A stretch of DNA of 64,000 bases from Bacteroidales bacterium (GCA_017459075.1 JAFUDQ010000023.1:62001-126000), one strand, 5' to 3'. Shown: positions 25,991 to 35,591, counted from the first letter of the stretch. Notes: generated by a model not told the origin, from the sequence alone. A program made the numbers and translations.

Positions 25991-28582
25991 TTACTTTACG
26001 TTAATGGTTGCTTCCACGGTATCAATACTGTAATCCCAGAAAGACAGCCGGGCCTTTATGGTGTGTTTTCCGGAGGTCAGGGTAACGGAACTGCCGCTTT
26101 GTGATTTTCCGTCATACTCCCAGTTTACCTCGTATGGAACGCGGCTCTTGCTGTTTACAAGCTTGAATTCCAGCGTACTGCCTGCAGTAAGGGAAGAAGG
26201 GATATCAATATAGCAAAGTCCAAGGTCAGAAATGGTGGCCTTATCATTAAGGGAAGTCTGACTAAGCGCCTTGAAAGATATCATCGCGTTTCCCGGCTTA
26301 TTTCCGTTTTGATCCTGCCAGCCCAAATCCGTGCGCGGATCGGCCCAATTGCCTCCCGCTTCAGTGGAGAACGCATATTGCAGGTAGAAACCTCCCGTTT
26401 TGATGGGACCGGCGTCTGTATATATTATGTATGTATTGTTTGCATTTTTGACGATGTAACCGATATACATGTCAGTACCTTCGGGAATAGTTATTCCATA
26501 AGAGGAGACATCAACGTCGTTGGCAGGTGTAGAATAGAACCCGGTATTAGGCCACCATACTTGCTGTAGCAAGACTCGTTTGGTTGTACCAAAGTCTACG
26601 AATACATAAACTTCTTCTCCGTCTGCAAGGGTACTGAATGAAATGGTGGTTATTGTTTTTCCAACATGCTCTTTCAGCTCATCGGCGGTGTATTTATGAG
26701 CTACGGAATAGTTTTGTCCGGTTGCGGAAAATCCCCATCGTCCACCTGCGGAAACGGGTAAATCCACTTTTGAAATAACATTTTCCGTAGCCTTCCATAT
26801 AACCGGAGTCAAGGAGAAATCTTTATTGATATAATAGCCGCTTACATCTTCCGATGCTGCAAGGTAGTCGGTTGCAAAAACAGAAACTTCAAGGTCCTGC
26901 GGATCATTTTCTGCCAGAGATACAGAGTAAAAACCGTAGTCGTTGCTGGTTGTTTCATATAACGCCCTTTTGCGTACTGCCGCCAGGGAAAAGGTTCTTC
27001 CCGGAGCGTTCGCCTCCTTTTTGGAAACGACTACTATCGCCCCGGAAACATAATTTCCGTCATTTGCAGAGGTGATATGGCCGCTAACTGTCCTGGGACC
27101 TTTAGATATGGTAAATGATGCCTGGCTGCCGCTGTATGAAATGTTTGACAGGCTATACATGGTCGATCCACCCCAGGATACCGGAGCGTATTCCGTTACA
27201 TTATGGTAGTTGTAATCATCCTTAGGGAAGACCCAAAGCTGATAATAAACATTATGGTTATAGTCATCAACCGGCAGCAGGGGAGTAAAACAAGGGTGGT
27301 CCCTGAATCCGTTGATAAGATCCCAGTCTTCCCATCTCTTGGCAGCCGTCTTGCCATGTACATCATTTTGAGAGCGATCCAGATGATAGATAATCATTCC
27401 TTTTGGAAGGGGACTGTCCCATTTGTTGCCGTCCCTTACTTCCGGGATAAAGAATTCTCCGTCGTTAATGGTTGGAATCTTATATGCTTTGTTGGCATCA
27501 AGCCCTTGTATGGTCTTGTTCCCCAAAGAGGCGGAAAGATCTTCAAATTCTGTAATATATCCAAGGAGGTATCGCTCATAAGTGCTTAGCCTTGCGGGTA
27601 TGCGGCCCTCTGAATTATGGTTTCCTCCGGCCATAAGGCACCAGGAAGAAGGGTTCCTTGCTTGCCCGTTTATTTCATAATCAGTGTCGTAAAGGTCCGG
27701 CATTCCTATCACGTGGCCAAATTCATGGCAGAAGGTTCCTATACCGTTCAGTGTTGTGCCGCTGTTCCCGTTAAGCTCTGACGAGCAGGCATAGGAGTTA
27801 AGATAAACTCCATCGTGTGCCACGCCGTCATAAGCATTCCAGGCGTGGGGCCAGATTGTTTCACTGCCGCCACCGTTACTTTGGGCATAACCGGGGTAGA
27901 ACATATAGACATTGTCTATATAGCCGTCTCCGTTATTGTCATACTGGCTGAAGTCTACGGTAGCATCCAGTTTGGTAAGTGCCTCCTGGACCATTGTCTT
28001 TGCCATTGTATTATGATGGGAGTTGTCATTGTCAGGCCACTCATCGTGTCTTCGTGTCAGGGTTACTGGCCCGTAAACATCAAAATTTGGTGTAAACCTG
28101 CCGCTGGAAGCATCTGTATAGTAATCTTTTGCAGAACCTACGCTGCCATTGTCAGAGAACCCGCTTTCGCCAAGGGCGCGCTTGAAATAATCTCCTGCTC
28201 CGGATTGGAATTTCTGGTCGCTCCATTCAACCAGGATAACCAGGAAATGGTTGCTTCCCCAGCCAAGGCCCAGCCCGTCTTTACCGCGCTGGCGGATTTC
28301 GCGGTCACGCGCCGCGCGCCGTTCATTCGCTTTCTGCAATTCCCTTGAGCTTATGCGAGGGCCGCTGGAAGGTTTCCACCATCCGCTGCCGTCCTGTTTA
28401 TAAATGGTTTTTCCGTCTTCAGAAGTATACCAGCTGTGAAACTCGTCACCATGCAGGCGCAAGGTGATGGTGCTGCCATCCGGTTGTTTCATTTTAACCG
28501 GAGTCGGAGTGGCCACGTCTGCCCAAAGGGCGGTCATTCCTACAAAACACAGGGTGAAAATAAGGGAAAGTAACTTTCTCAT
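25991..28582 (-). CDS. Secreted M6-family metalloprotease
   Basis: An 863-residue exported zinc protease. I take ATG 28582 (MRKLLSLIFTLCFVG) as start because it opens the signal peptide; the frame extends 9 codons further. A propeptide-like region (24-105) precedes the M6 domain, with zinc site H286-E-F-G-H290 in HEFGHVIGMPDLYD and the calcium-like loop DNNGDGYIDN at 215-224. A carboxypeptidase-regulatory-like beta domain begins near 498 (TVSGHITSANDG), and beta-rich C-terminal domains follow. It is the first gene of the M6-BACON-dnaE run and has a full consensus promoter. Confidence 0.9.
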   Translation of the reverse strand: MRKLLSLIFTLCFVGMTALWADVATPTPVKMKQPDGSTITLRLHGDEFHSWYTSEDGKTIYKQDGSGWWKPSSGPRISSRELQKANERRAARDREIRQRGKDGLGLGWGSNHFLVILVEWSDQKFQSGAGDYFKRALGESGFSDNGSVGSAKDYYTDASSGRFTPNFDVYGPVTLTRRHDEWPDNDNSHHNTMAKTMVQEALTKLDATVDFSQYDNNGDGYIDNVYMFYPGYAQSNGGGSETIWPHAWNAYDGVAHDGVYLNSYACSSELNGNSGTTLNGIGTFCHEFGHVIGMPDLYDTDYEINGQARNPSSWCLMAGGNHNSEGRIPARLSTYERYLLGYITEFEDLSASLGNKTIQGLDANKAYKIPTINDGEFFIPEVRDGNKWDSPLPKGMIIYHLDRSQNDVHGKTAAKRWEDWDLINGFRDHPCFTPLLPVDDYNHNVYYQLWVFPKDDYNYHNVTEYAPVSWGGSTMYSLSNISYSGSQASFTISKGPRTVSGHITSANDGNYVSGAIVVVSKKEANAPGRTFSLAAVRKRALYETTSNDYGFYSVSLAENDPQDLEVSVFATDYLAASEDVSGYYINKDFSLTPVIWKATENVISKVDLPVSAGGRWGFSATGQNYSVAHKYTADELKEHVGKTITTISFSTLADGEEVYVFVDFGTTKRVLLQQVWWPNTGFYSTPANDVDVSSYGITIPEGTDMYIGYIVKNANNTYIIYTDAGPIKTGGFYLQYAFSTEAGGNWADPRTDLGWQDQNGNKPGNAMISFKALSQTSLNDKATISDLGLCYIDIPSSLTAGSTLEFKLVNSKSRVPYEVNWEYDGKSQSGSSVTLTSGKHTIKARLSFWDYSIDTVEATINVK

Positions 28583-28606
28583 GACAATATTAATTGGTAC
28601 CAAGCA

Positions 28607-28638
28607 CAAATATATATAAAAATAGCGGAATCCTCAAA
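28607..28638 (-). promoter_or_regulatory. Promoter for the M6 protease gene
   Basis: On the minus strand TTTG (28638-28635), 20 bp, TATATTTG (28614-28607), 24 bp before the ATG. The -33 box falls in the loop of the secDF terminator hairpin (28618-28656), so the same bases serve both signals. Confidence 0.65.
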
Positions 28639-28656
28639 CGAGGGTTCCGCTATTTT
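28618..28656 (-). terminator. Terminator of secDF
   Basis: Stem AAAATAGCGGAA...TTCCGCTATTTT with an inner CCTC/GAGG extension and loop AAAC. On the minus strand it is followed by TTTTTATATATA, 22 bp after the secDF stop codon. Confidence 0.85.
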
Positions 28657-28677
28657 CAAGCTATTTTTCAGAAACTG

Positions 28678-31600
28678 TTATTTCTTCTTTCCAGTCTTTG
28701 CGTCAGCCTTCTTGGTTGCATCGAACATAACCGGAGTACCGATGAAGATAGATGCATAAGTACCGATGATGATACCGAGGCAAAGTGCAACGGACAGACC
28801 CCTGATGGACTCACCGCCGAAGATTGCAATTGCAAGCATAGGGAGGAGGGTTGAAACTGAGGTGTTTACGGTACGTGTGAGGGTTGCGTTAAGAGCGGAG
28901 TTCACAGTCTCCTTGAAGTCCTGGTTGGGATGCAGGCCCTTCATCTCACGGATACGGTCGAAGATAACCACGTTATCGTTGATTGCGTAACCGATGATGG
29001 TAAGGATAGCCGCAATGAAGGTCTGGTCAACGTCAAGGTTGAACGGCAGGATTCCGGTGAACAGTGAGAAGAAGCCGATGATGATGATTGCCGTGTGGGC
29101 AAGTGAAACAACACCACCGAGACCCCATGTCCAGCCCCTGAACCTGATTGCGATATAACCGAAGATAACGATAAGGGCGATGATAACGGCGATGATAGCG
29201 TCACGCTTCATATCATTGGCGATGGTAGGTCCTACCTTCTCAGAAGAAATGATACCGTTCTCTACTGTCTGTGATGAGGTGAAGTCATCAAGAGAAAGCT
29301 CCTCTGCGAAGAACTGCTTGGTTGCATTGTAGAGTTTGCCTTCAATCTCTTTGTCAACCTCTGAAGCCTCTTCCTTAACCTTATAGGTTGTAGTAACCTT
29401 CATCTGGGTAGCACCACCGAACTGCTTAACCTCTACTGAAGAACCTTCAGGGTCATTGGCGAATTCCTGCTGAACGGCAGCACGAACCTGCTCTGCAACC
29501 TGAGGCTGGTCAAAGCGGATAACATAAGTTCTACCTCCCTGGAAATCAACACCAAAGGTAAAGCCCTTGAAGAGGATTGATGCAATAGCGATAACCAGTA
29601 CGATACCGGAGATGCTGTAAGAGAATTTCTTCTTGCCAAGGAAGTCAATCTTGGTGTGCTTGAGGAAGTTCCTGGAGAACTCTGTCTCGAAGGAAATCTT
29701 CTTGCCGCGGGAAATCTTGCGCTCGAAGATAAGCCTTGTGATGAAGATAGAGGTAATAATAGAGGTAATGATACCGATGATGAGGGTGGTTGCGAAGCCC
29801 TGTACAGGACCGCTACCGAATGAGAAGAGAACGAAACCGGTAAGGAGGGTGGTTACCTGACCGTCGATAATTGCAGAATAAGCATTCTTGTAACCATCGG
29901 AAACAGCCTTGCCGAGGCCTTTGCCTGCTGCGAGCTCTTCCTTGATACGCTCATATATAATAACGTTCGCATCCACTGCCATACCCAAGGTCAGAACCAA
30001 ACCGGCGATACCGGGAAGGGTAAGCACTGCACCGAAGGAGGTGAGGATACCGAAGAGGAACAGGACGTTGCAAAGCAGAGCTACGTCAGCTGCGATACCT
30101 GCGCCACGGTAGAATATCACCATGTAGATGAGCACCAGGAGGAATGCAATCAGGAAGGAAATCATACCTGCCTGGATAGACTTGGCACCAAGTGAAGGTC
30201 CTACAATCTCTTCCTGGATGATCTTTGCCGGAGCGGGAAGCTTACCGGACTTGAGGACGTTGGTAAGGTCAGTTGCTTCTTCGATGTCGAAGTTACCGGT
30301 AATTGAAGAGTTTCCACCGGTGATTTCGTTCTGGACGGTAGGATAAGAATAAACCATACCGTCAAGGACGATGGCTATCTGCCTGCCTACGTTAGCCTTT
30401 GTGAGGGCTGCCCATGTGTTGGCACCCTGTGCGTTCATTGTCATGGAAACGCTGGGGCTGCCCTGGTTCCTGCCCTGACCTTCATAAGCTACGCGCGCGT
30501 CTGAAACGGCACCACCGTCAAGGGGAGCCTTGCCTTCGAATGTAGAAGCCTTGATAGCGACAAGCTCATACAGGTTTGCGCCGGGGAAGAAGTCTGAAGG
30601 TTTAACAGACCACATGGGACGGAACTCTGCGGGGAAGATGTCGCGAACCTGAGGCATTGCCAGGTACTTGTTAACAAGAGCGGTATCTGCACCCTGAGCA
30701 ACACCGATGCATGCGGTAGCACTGCTGATTACATTGTCAAGGGCACCAAGGTTGAGGGCTGCGGAAAGAGGATGCTCCTTCTGGTATTTTTCCCACTCTG
30801 CCTTAGCGTCAACTTCCTGCTGGCTGAGCTCTTCGCTGAGAACGGAAGAAGAATCAGCTGCTGCAACGGGTTCTGCCACAGTCTCTTCTGCGGGAGCCTC
30901 TGCACCTTTTTCCTCTGCAACAAGCTTAGCTACAAGAGCGTCTGCATCTGCGAGATAGGTCTGAAGCTCAGATCTTGTGAAGGTTGTCCAGAATTCGAGG
31001 GAAGCGGTACCCTGGAGGAGCTTTCTTACACGCTCAGGCTCTTTAACGCCCGGGAGCTCTACGAGGATACGTCCGCTGGAACCGAGTCTCTGGATTGAAG
31101 GCTGGGTGACACCGAAGCGGTCGATACGGTTACGGAGCACATTGAAGGAGTTTGCAACGGCAGCCTCTGCATCCTCACGGATGACGGTGATAACCTGCTC
31201 GTCTGTAGACTCCGGCCTGATGCGGTCCTTCATGTCGTATGTACCGAATACGCTGGAAAGTCTCTTGCCGTTTCCAACCTCTTTCCAGGCATCAGCAAAC
31301 AGGGAAATGAAATCCTGGCGGGAGTTGGTGCTGTTCTTCTTTGCGAGAGCGATAGCATCATTGAACTCCTGGGTCTCATTGTTGCCTGCGAGAGCCTTTA
31401 CGAGGTCTTCCAACTGAACCTGGAGCATTACGTTCATACCTCCCTTGAGGTCAAGACCCAGGTTGATTTCTTTGGACTTAACATCTTTGTAAGTGTAGCC
31501 GAAGTAAACCTTCTCGGCAGAAACAGAGTCAATGTAGAATCTGTTCTTTGCTTTGCTGAGGGAATCCAGGGTATATGCCTGGTTTGCCTCAGCAATCTTG

Positions 31601-31758
31601 CCGAAGGCTGCACTGTTCTGGAACGACTCGACTGCTTTTGCTGCATAGTTTTCTGCCTTCTTTTCCTGGAGAGCCGATACAGCTGTGAAGGAAAGCTGCC
31701 AGATGCAAGCTATTGCAAGCAAGATTGCTACGAGTCTGATTGCGCCTTTACTTTGCAT
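28678..31758 (-). CDS. secDF: Protein translocase SecDF fusion
   Basis: A 1026-residue inner-membrane protein that uses the proton gradient to complete Sec export. SecD half: TM1 (about 8-28), GLDLKGGMNVMLQV, a large periplasmic P1 domain with an Ala/Glu/Ser-rich insertion (about 285-325), then five TM helices (about 535-690). SecF half: a TM near 720, FGVDFQGGRTYVIRF, and five more TMs to the Lys-rich C-terminus (KKADAKTGKKK). The fused form is usual for Bacteroidetes. It is divergent from the PD40/SPOR gene. Confidence 0.96.
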   Translation of the reverse strand: MQSKGAIRLVAILLAIACIWQLSFTAVSALQEKKAENYAAKAVESFQNSAAFGKIAEANQAYTLDSLSKAKNRFYIDSVSAEKVYFGYTYKDVKSKEINLGLDLKGGMNVMLQVQLEDLVKALAGNNETQEFNDAIALAKKNSTNSRQDFISLFADAWKEVGNGKRLSSVFGTYDMKDRIRPESTDEQVITVIREDAEAAVANSFNVLRNRIDRFGVTQPSIQRLGSSGRILVELPGVKEPERVRKLLQGTASLEFWTTFTRSELQTYLADADALVAKLVAEEKGAEAPAEETVAEPVAAADSSSVLSEELSQQEVDAKAEWEKYQKEHPLSAALNLGALDNVISSATACIGVAQGADTALVNKYLAMPQVRDIFPAEFRPMWSVKPSDFFPGANLYELVAIKASTFEGKAPLDGGAVSDARVAYEGQGRNQGSPSVSMTMNAQGANTWAALTKANVGRQIAIVLDGMVYSYPTVQNEITGGNSSITGNFDIEEATDLTNVLKSGKLPAPAKIIQEEIVGPSLGAKSIQAGMISFLIAFLLVLIYMVIFYRGAGIAADVALLCNVLFLFGILTSFGAVLTLPGIAGLVLTLGMAVDANVIIYERIKEELAAGKGLGKAVSDGYKNAYSAIIDGQVTTLLTGFVLFSFGSGPVQGFATTLIIGIITSIITSIFITRLIFERKISRGKKISFETEFSRNFLKHTKIDFLGKKKFSYSISGIVLVIAIASILFKGFTFGVDFQGGRTYVIRFDQPQVAEQVRAAVQQEFANDPEGSSVEVKQFGGATQMKVTTTYKVKEEASEVDKEIEGKLYNATKQFFAEELSLDDFTSSQTVENGIISSEKVGPTIANDMKRDAIIAVIIALIVIFGYIAIRFRGWTWGLGGVVSLAHTAIIIIGFFSLFTGILPFNLDVDQTFIAAILTIIGYAINDNVVIFDRIREMKGLHPNQDFKETVNSALNATLTRTVNTSVSTLLPMLAIAIFGGESIRGLSVALCLGIIIGTYASIFIGTPVMFDATKKADAKTGKKK

Positions 31759-31842
31759 TTTGTTATTGTTTTAAAAATTATTATTTCGTTGTCACTATTC
31801 CGCATTTCGGCAAAATAGACGGCAAAGTTATAAATTATTTTC

Positions 31843-31850
31843 TAAATTTG
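31843..31850 (+). promoter_or_regulatory. -7 element for the PD40/SPOR gene
   Basis: TAAATTTG lies 18 bp before the ATG at 31869. No clear -33 TTG is present. Confidence 0.45.
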
Positions 31851-31868
31851 CAGTCGCAACAGACAGAA

Positions 31869-33809
31869 ATGAAGAAAAAACCAGCAAATATCCTTGTACC
31901 TGTGCTCTTTGGCGCCCTTTTATGCGTCGGAAATATTATTTCCGCCGGCGCAAGGAGCCATTCATCCGGATTTGCGGCAGCACCGGCCGACACCCTTGAC
32001 ACCATCGTACCGGCAGTAAAGGAACTGGCTGCAAGTCAATTGTTTGCCAAAGGAGACTCCCTCCGCAGGGCCTATTCCTTCGAAGACGCGCTTGACGCAT
32101 ACGAAGCCGCAGCCAAGGCAGCATCGGACAGTACGGAGAGGGCGAAATATGAAGAAGGGGCGATGCTGGCGCAGAACGGCCTCAGCATGCTCGGCTTCTG
32201 CAACAAGCCTGTGGTAGTGGCCCGTGAAAAATTCTCCCTTGAAGACTTTTTCCTTTATTACCCCCTTCCCGACAGGGGCTGGAGGCCGATTCCAAACGTT
32301 CTTGACTCTGTTAGCACGCCGCTTGTCCGTGCAACGTGGATTCCCGAGAGTGAAACATCAGTCTTCTACAGTGCGGCCGATGCCGACGGCATACGCAACC
32401 TTTACCGCACCAGCTTTGCAGACAGCCTTTGGACGGCCCCGGAGCTCTTCGGTGAGCAGCTTACATCCTCCGGAAACGAGATTTTCCCGATGGTATCGCC
32501 GGACGGCAGAAACCTTTATTTTGCATCGGACGGCCTTTACGGCATGGGCGGCTACGATTTGTACGTCTCCCACTGGAACCCTGAAACCAGGGACTGGGAC
32601 ACACCCATGAACATGGGCTTCCCTTACTCATCGCCCTACGATGACTTCCTGTTCATCAATTCCCCCGACGGCAAATATTCGATTTTTGCATCCAACCGCG
32701 AATGCGGAGCGGACAGCGTATACGTTTACGTACTTGAATATGACAGCATGCCAATTCGTTACAGCGTCGATGACGACAGTGACGAAATCCGTTCCCTTGT
32801 CAGTTTGACGCCCCCTGCCGATGCTTCCAAGCTTGACAACAGGGAGGTTGTTTCCAAGGCCGATGATGCAGAGAGCGAGCAGCATCGGAAATATATCGCC
32901 AGGGCACTGGATGTCAGGCGCCTGCGCGATTCGATATATGTAAGGGGCAAGCTAATTGACGAGGCGCGCGAAAAGTTTGCATCGGCAGCGGAAGAAGAGC
33001 GTAAGTTGCTGGCGGACAATATCCTGGCAATGGAGCAGTCGCTCATATCTTTGGAGGATTCGCTGAGCGTTGCGGTAAAGATGCTGGGCAAGCTTGAAAT
33101 GGATATCATAATGTCCGGGCAGGTTATCAATCAGGACCGCTTGCAGGAGATGGCGGACAGCGATGTGAAGGGTGCGGACAACGGTTACGCTTTCACCGCA
33201 AGGCGGATGGGTGCGCTTCCGCAAATGATTGTCCAGCAGCCGGTTCCGGAATTTGATTATTCGTTCATGATTCTGCCGGAAGGAAGGTTCGCAGAGGATA
33301 ATGCCCTGCCATCGGGCCTTGTTTACCAGATTCAGCTGTTCTCCTCTTCAAGGAAGGCTACGGTGGCAGACCTGAAAGGTTTGAGCCCAGTTTTCTGGAG
33401 GCGTTCGGCTACCCTTAAAAACACTTATTACGCAGGGCTTTTCCGCTCTTACAAGGACGTGCTTTCCAATCTTAACAAGGTTAAGAAAGCCGGCTTCAAG
33501 AGGGCATTCATTGTGGCTTTCAATGACGGGAAGCTTATAAGTGTCCAGGAGGCCAGGAAGATGGAAAAAACCATCGTAAGTACTTACAGGATAAGGATTA
33601 ACGTCGGGCCGGACGGAGACTTGTCAGACTCTGCCAGAACCGTTCTCCTGTCAATTATCGGAAAGGACCTTGCCCGCAATGAGGATGCCGATGGCGTTGT
33701 GACTTACGTCCTTGGCCCCTTCCGTGACCGAGCCGAGGCCCAGTCTGCCGCTACCGTCCTGAAGGTCAACGGCTTTGCCGACTGTAACATAGAGGAAGTA
33801 AGAAAATAA
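31869..33809 (+). CDS. PD40 beta-propeller/SPOR-like exported protein
   Basis: A 646-residue exported protein; ATG 31869 opens the signal sequence (KPANILVPVLFGALLCVG), whereas the longer frame runs through the promoter. Order: a TPR-like helical pair (about 55-105), PD40/WD40-like blades (NEIFPMVSPDGRNLYFASDG, then SPDGKYSIFASNRE; about 160-300), a helical stretch (about 330-430) and two SPOR-like domains at the C-terminus (about 490-565 and 570-645, the second with VTYVLGPFRDRAEAQSAA). SPOR domains bind denuded peptidoglycan, so an envelope role is likely but inferred. Confidence 0.82.
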   Translation: MKKKPANILVPVLFGALLCVGNIISAGARSHSSGFAAAPADTLDTIVPAVKELAASQLFAKGDSLRRAYSFEDALDAYEAAAKAASDSTERAKYEEGAMLAQNGLSMLGFCNKPVVVAREKFSLEDFFLYYPLPDRGWRPIPNVLDSVSTPLVRATWIPESETSVFYSAADADGIRNLYRTSFADSLWTAPELFGEQLTSSGNEIFPMVSPDGRNLYFASDGLYGMGGYDLYVSHWNPETRDWDTPMNMGFPYSSPYDDFLFINSPDGKYSIFASNRECGADSVYVYVLEYDSMPIRYSVDDDSDEIRSLVSLTPPADASKLDNREVVSKADDAESEQHRKYIARALDVRRLRDSIYVRGKLIDEAREKFASAAEEERKLLADNILAMEQSLISLEDSLSVAVKMLGKLEMDIIMSGQVINQDRLQEMADSDVKGADNGYAFTARRMGALPQMIVQQPVPEFDYSFMILPEGRFAEDNALPSGLVYQIQLFSSSRKATVADLKGLSPVFWRRSATLKNTYYAGLFRSYKDVLSNLNKVKKAGFKRAFIVAFNDGKLISVQEARKMEKTIVSTYRIRINVGPDGDLSDSARTVLLSIIGKDLARNEDADGVVTYVLGPFRDRAEAQSAATVLKVNGFADCNIEEVRK

Positions 33810-33821
33810 ATCCCTGCCGAT

Positions 33822-34124
33822 ATGAAATACATTAAATTTTTTTCGATAGTTGCCTTTTTGGCAATGATGGTGTCCTGTTTTCATAACGGGGACATTGAGA
33901 CACTAAGTGTTATCTATGGCGGTACAGTGCAGCTGAAAGATAATAAGAGTGCAAAGATAGGCATTGAACTTGAGTATGTAAGTGGTGGGGCGCCGGATGT
34001 GGTTGTAAACAGGATTAACAAGGAGATTCTTACAAATACCCTTGGTGAGGATTTCGCAGGAAACAAAGACGTTTGCGATGCCGTCACCAAGAAGGCAGCC
34101 GCCCTGGAGTCGATTCTTGAATAA
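33822..34124 (+). CDS. Small lipoprotein, possibly a truncated DUF4163/DUF3298-type protein
   Basis: A 100-residue protein with a lipobox (MMVSC, Cys19). The segment after it (AKIGIELEYVSGGAPDVVVNRINKEIL) resembles the N-terminal half of DUF4163/DUF3298 envelope proteins, which are normally about 250 residues, but the frame stops after 100. It may be a truncated relative or a short stand-alone form. It follows the PD40/SPOR gene by 12 bp and probably shares its transcript. Confidence 0.65.
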   Translation: MKYIKFFSIVAFLAMMVSCFHNGDIETLSVIYGGTVQLKDNKSAKIGIELEYVSGGAPDVVVNRINKEILTNTLGEDFAGNKDVCDAVTKKAAALESILE

Positions 34125-34145
34125 AATCAGGCTGATATAGAAACA

Positions 34146-34174
34146 AAACAGCGCCGCAGACCGCGGCGCTGTTT
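34146..34174 (-). terminator. Terminator after tRNA-Ser
   Basis: Stem ACAGCGCCGC/GCGGCGCTGT (34148-34157, 34163-34172). Read on the minus strand it is followed by TTTTGTTT, directly after the tRNA 3' end. It may also serve the plus-strand gene ending at 34124. Confidence 0.8.
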
Positions 34175-34175
34175 G

Positions 34176-34262
34176 CGGTGGGGACGAGATTCGAACTCGT
34201 GGTACAGTTACCCGTACGGCAGTTTAGCAAACTGCTGGTTTCAGCCACTCACCCACCCCACC
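34176..34262 (-). tRNA. tRNA-Ser (anticodon GCT)
   Basis: An 87-nt class II tRNA. Acceptor GGTGGGG pairs with CCCCACC with discriminator G; anticodon loop TTGCTAA between GCAGT and ACTGC stems gives GCT; there is a long variable arm and T-loop TTCGAAT. CCA is not encoded. It reads AGC/AGU codons. Confidence 0.95.
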
Positions 34263-34403
34263 GGAAGGTCTAGTGCTAAACCGATTCCTGTATGATTCGT
34301 AAAGAACAGGACTGCAAAGATACAAAATTTTTCATAAATACAAGACCCCAACAAAAAATAATGTTCCCCACACCCCGAATCTCCCCCGTATTGGAAGATG
34401 GGC

Positions 34404-34439
34404 ACTAAAAAAGCATCGCAAACTGCGATGCTTTTTTAG
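34404..34439 (-). terminator. Terminator after tRNA-Leu
   Basis: Near-perfect hairpin ACTAAAAAAGCATCGCA/TGCGATGCTTTTTTAGT with a 3-nt loop and T-runs on both strands, adjoining the tRNA 3' end. Confidence 0.85.
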
Positions 34440-34524
34440 TGCCCGGGGCCGGGCTCGAACCGGCACGTCTTTAAAGGACACAGGATTTTGAGTCCAGCGC
34501 GTCTACCAATTCCGCCACTCGGGC
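34440..34524 (-). tRNA. tRNA-Leu (anticodon CAA)
   Basis: An 85-nt class II tRNA. Acceptor GCCCGAG pairs with CCCGGGC (one A-C mismatch at pair 6-67); anticodon loop CTCAAAA gives CAA; there is a long variable arm and T-loop TTCGAGC. CCA is not encoded. It reads UUG codons. Confidence 0.95.
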
Positions 34525-34557
34525 CTGATGGGGATGCAAAGGTAGTAAAAAAATATT

Positions 34558-34565
34558 TATATTTG
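34558..34565 (+). promoter_or_regulatory. -7 element for the aro-suf gene run
   Basis: TATATTTG lies 6 bp before the aroB ATG at 34572, implying an almost leaderless transcript. No clear -33 box is seen. Confidence 0.4.
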
Positions 34566-34571
34566 CAAATT

Positions 34572-35591
34572 ATGAAAAAGGCCTTTAACAGAAACCGCAT
34601 CGAAACCGGTGCAAAAATAACCGACGCAATCCCCCTGCTGGAGGACTGCAAGACCATTTTCATACTCTGCGACAAATCCGTAGAAAAGTTCGCAAAACAA
34701 ATAAAAGCAACCGCAACCCTGGCAATAAACGGTGGCGAAACCGCCAAAAACCTCGCAACCATAGAAAAAATCGCCCTCTGGCTGATGGAAAACAAGGCCG
34801 GACGCGACGCCTTCCTGCTGATAGCAGGCGGCGGCTCCGTCAGCGACGCCGGAGCCTTCGCCGCCAGCATCTACAAACGAGGAATCAAATTCGCCATCAT
34901 CCCAACCACCCTGCTTGCACAGGTAGACGCAGGAATCGGCGGCAAGAACGCCGTAAACATCGGCGGAATAAAAAACATCCTCGGAACATTCAGGATGCCG
35001 GAATTTACCTACATCTGCCCGGAAGTCCTGTCAACCCTGCCGGAAGAAGAATTCCTAAGCGGCAGCGCCGAACTCCTTAAAACCCTGATTATCAGCGGCA
35101 GCGAAAACTATAGTGGCGCAGTTCAAGCCTTAGCCGCGGCACAAACAGCCACCATGGAAGAACGCATCGCCGCCCTGAACCCGCTGATACTTGAAGCCGC
35201 CCGCTTCAAGGCCCAAATCGCAGAAGCCGACCCATTCGACAAAGGCCGTCGTGGCATCCTTAACCTTGGACACACCTTCGGCCATGCAATAGAGGCCGCC
35301 ACAGGCCTGTCCCACGGAAAGTCCGTCGCCATCGGCATAATACTGGCAGCGCAGCTCTCAGAAAAGGTCGGCCTTGCAAAAAAAGACTTTGCAGATAAGC
35401 TGAAGGCAGATTTTTCCGCCATCGGCCTGCCCACAGAGACCCCCGTCCCCTTAGCAACCTTACAAAAATATATGATACAGGACAAGAAAGCCGATGGCGA
35501 CCGAATCCGTTTCATGCTCCCGGTAGACATCGGCATAACAACAGAAGTGTTTTTATCAGCCGGCGAAGCCGTAAATCTCCTTGACAAATGA
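34572..35591 (+). CDS. aroB: 3-dehydroquinate synthase
   Basis: A 339-residue enzyme of the shikimate pathway (DAHP to 3-dehydroquinate; NAD and a divalent metal). Motifs: GGGSVSDAGAFAASIYKRG (NAD site), PTTLLAQVDAGIGGKNAVN, and the metal-binding NLGHTFGHAIE. I start it at ATG 34572; the frame upstream to 34488 would overlap tRNA-Leu. The TGA overlaps the next gene's ATG (ATGA), indicating translational coupling with aroDA. Confidence 0.94.
   Translation: MKKAFNRNRIETGAKITDAIPLLEDCKTIFILCDKSVEKFAKQIKATATLAINGGETAKNLATIEKIALWLMENKAGRDAFLLIAGGGSVSDAGAFAASIYKRGIKFAIIPTTLLAQVDAGIGGKNAVNIGGIKNILGTFRMPEFTYICPEVLSTLPEEEFLSGSAELLKTLIISGSENYSGAVQALAAAQTATMEERIAALNPLILEAARFKAQIAEADPFDKGRRGILNLGHTFGHAIEAATGLSHGKSVAIGIILAAQLSEKVGLAKKDFADKLKADFSAIGLPTETPVPLATLQKYMIQDKKADGDRIRFMLPVDIGITTEVFLSAGEAVNLLDK

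Noticed and set aside
34488..34571. Upstream extension of aroB
   Set aside because: It would overlap tRNA-Leu and the -7 element; AroB homology starts after ATG 34572.
34436..34870. 144-codon minus-strand frame over tRNA-Leu and aroB
   Set aside because: It covers a tRNA and the start of aroB and shows no protein family signs.
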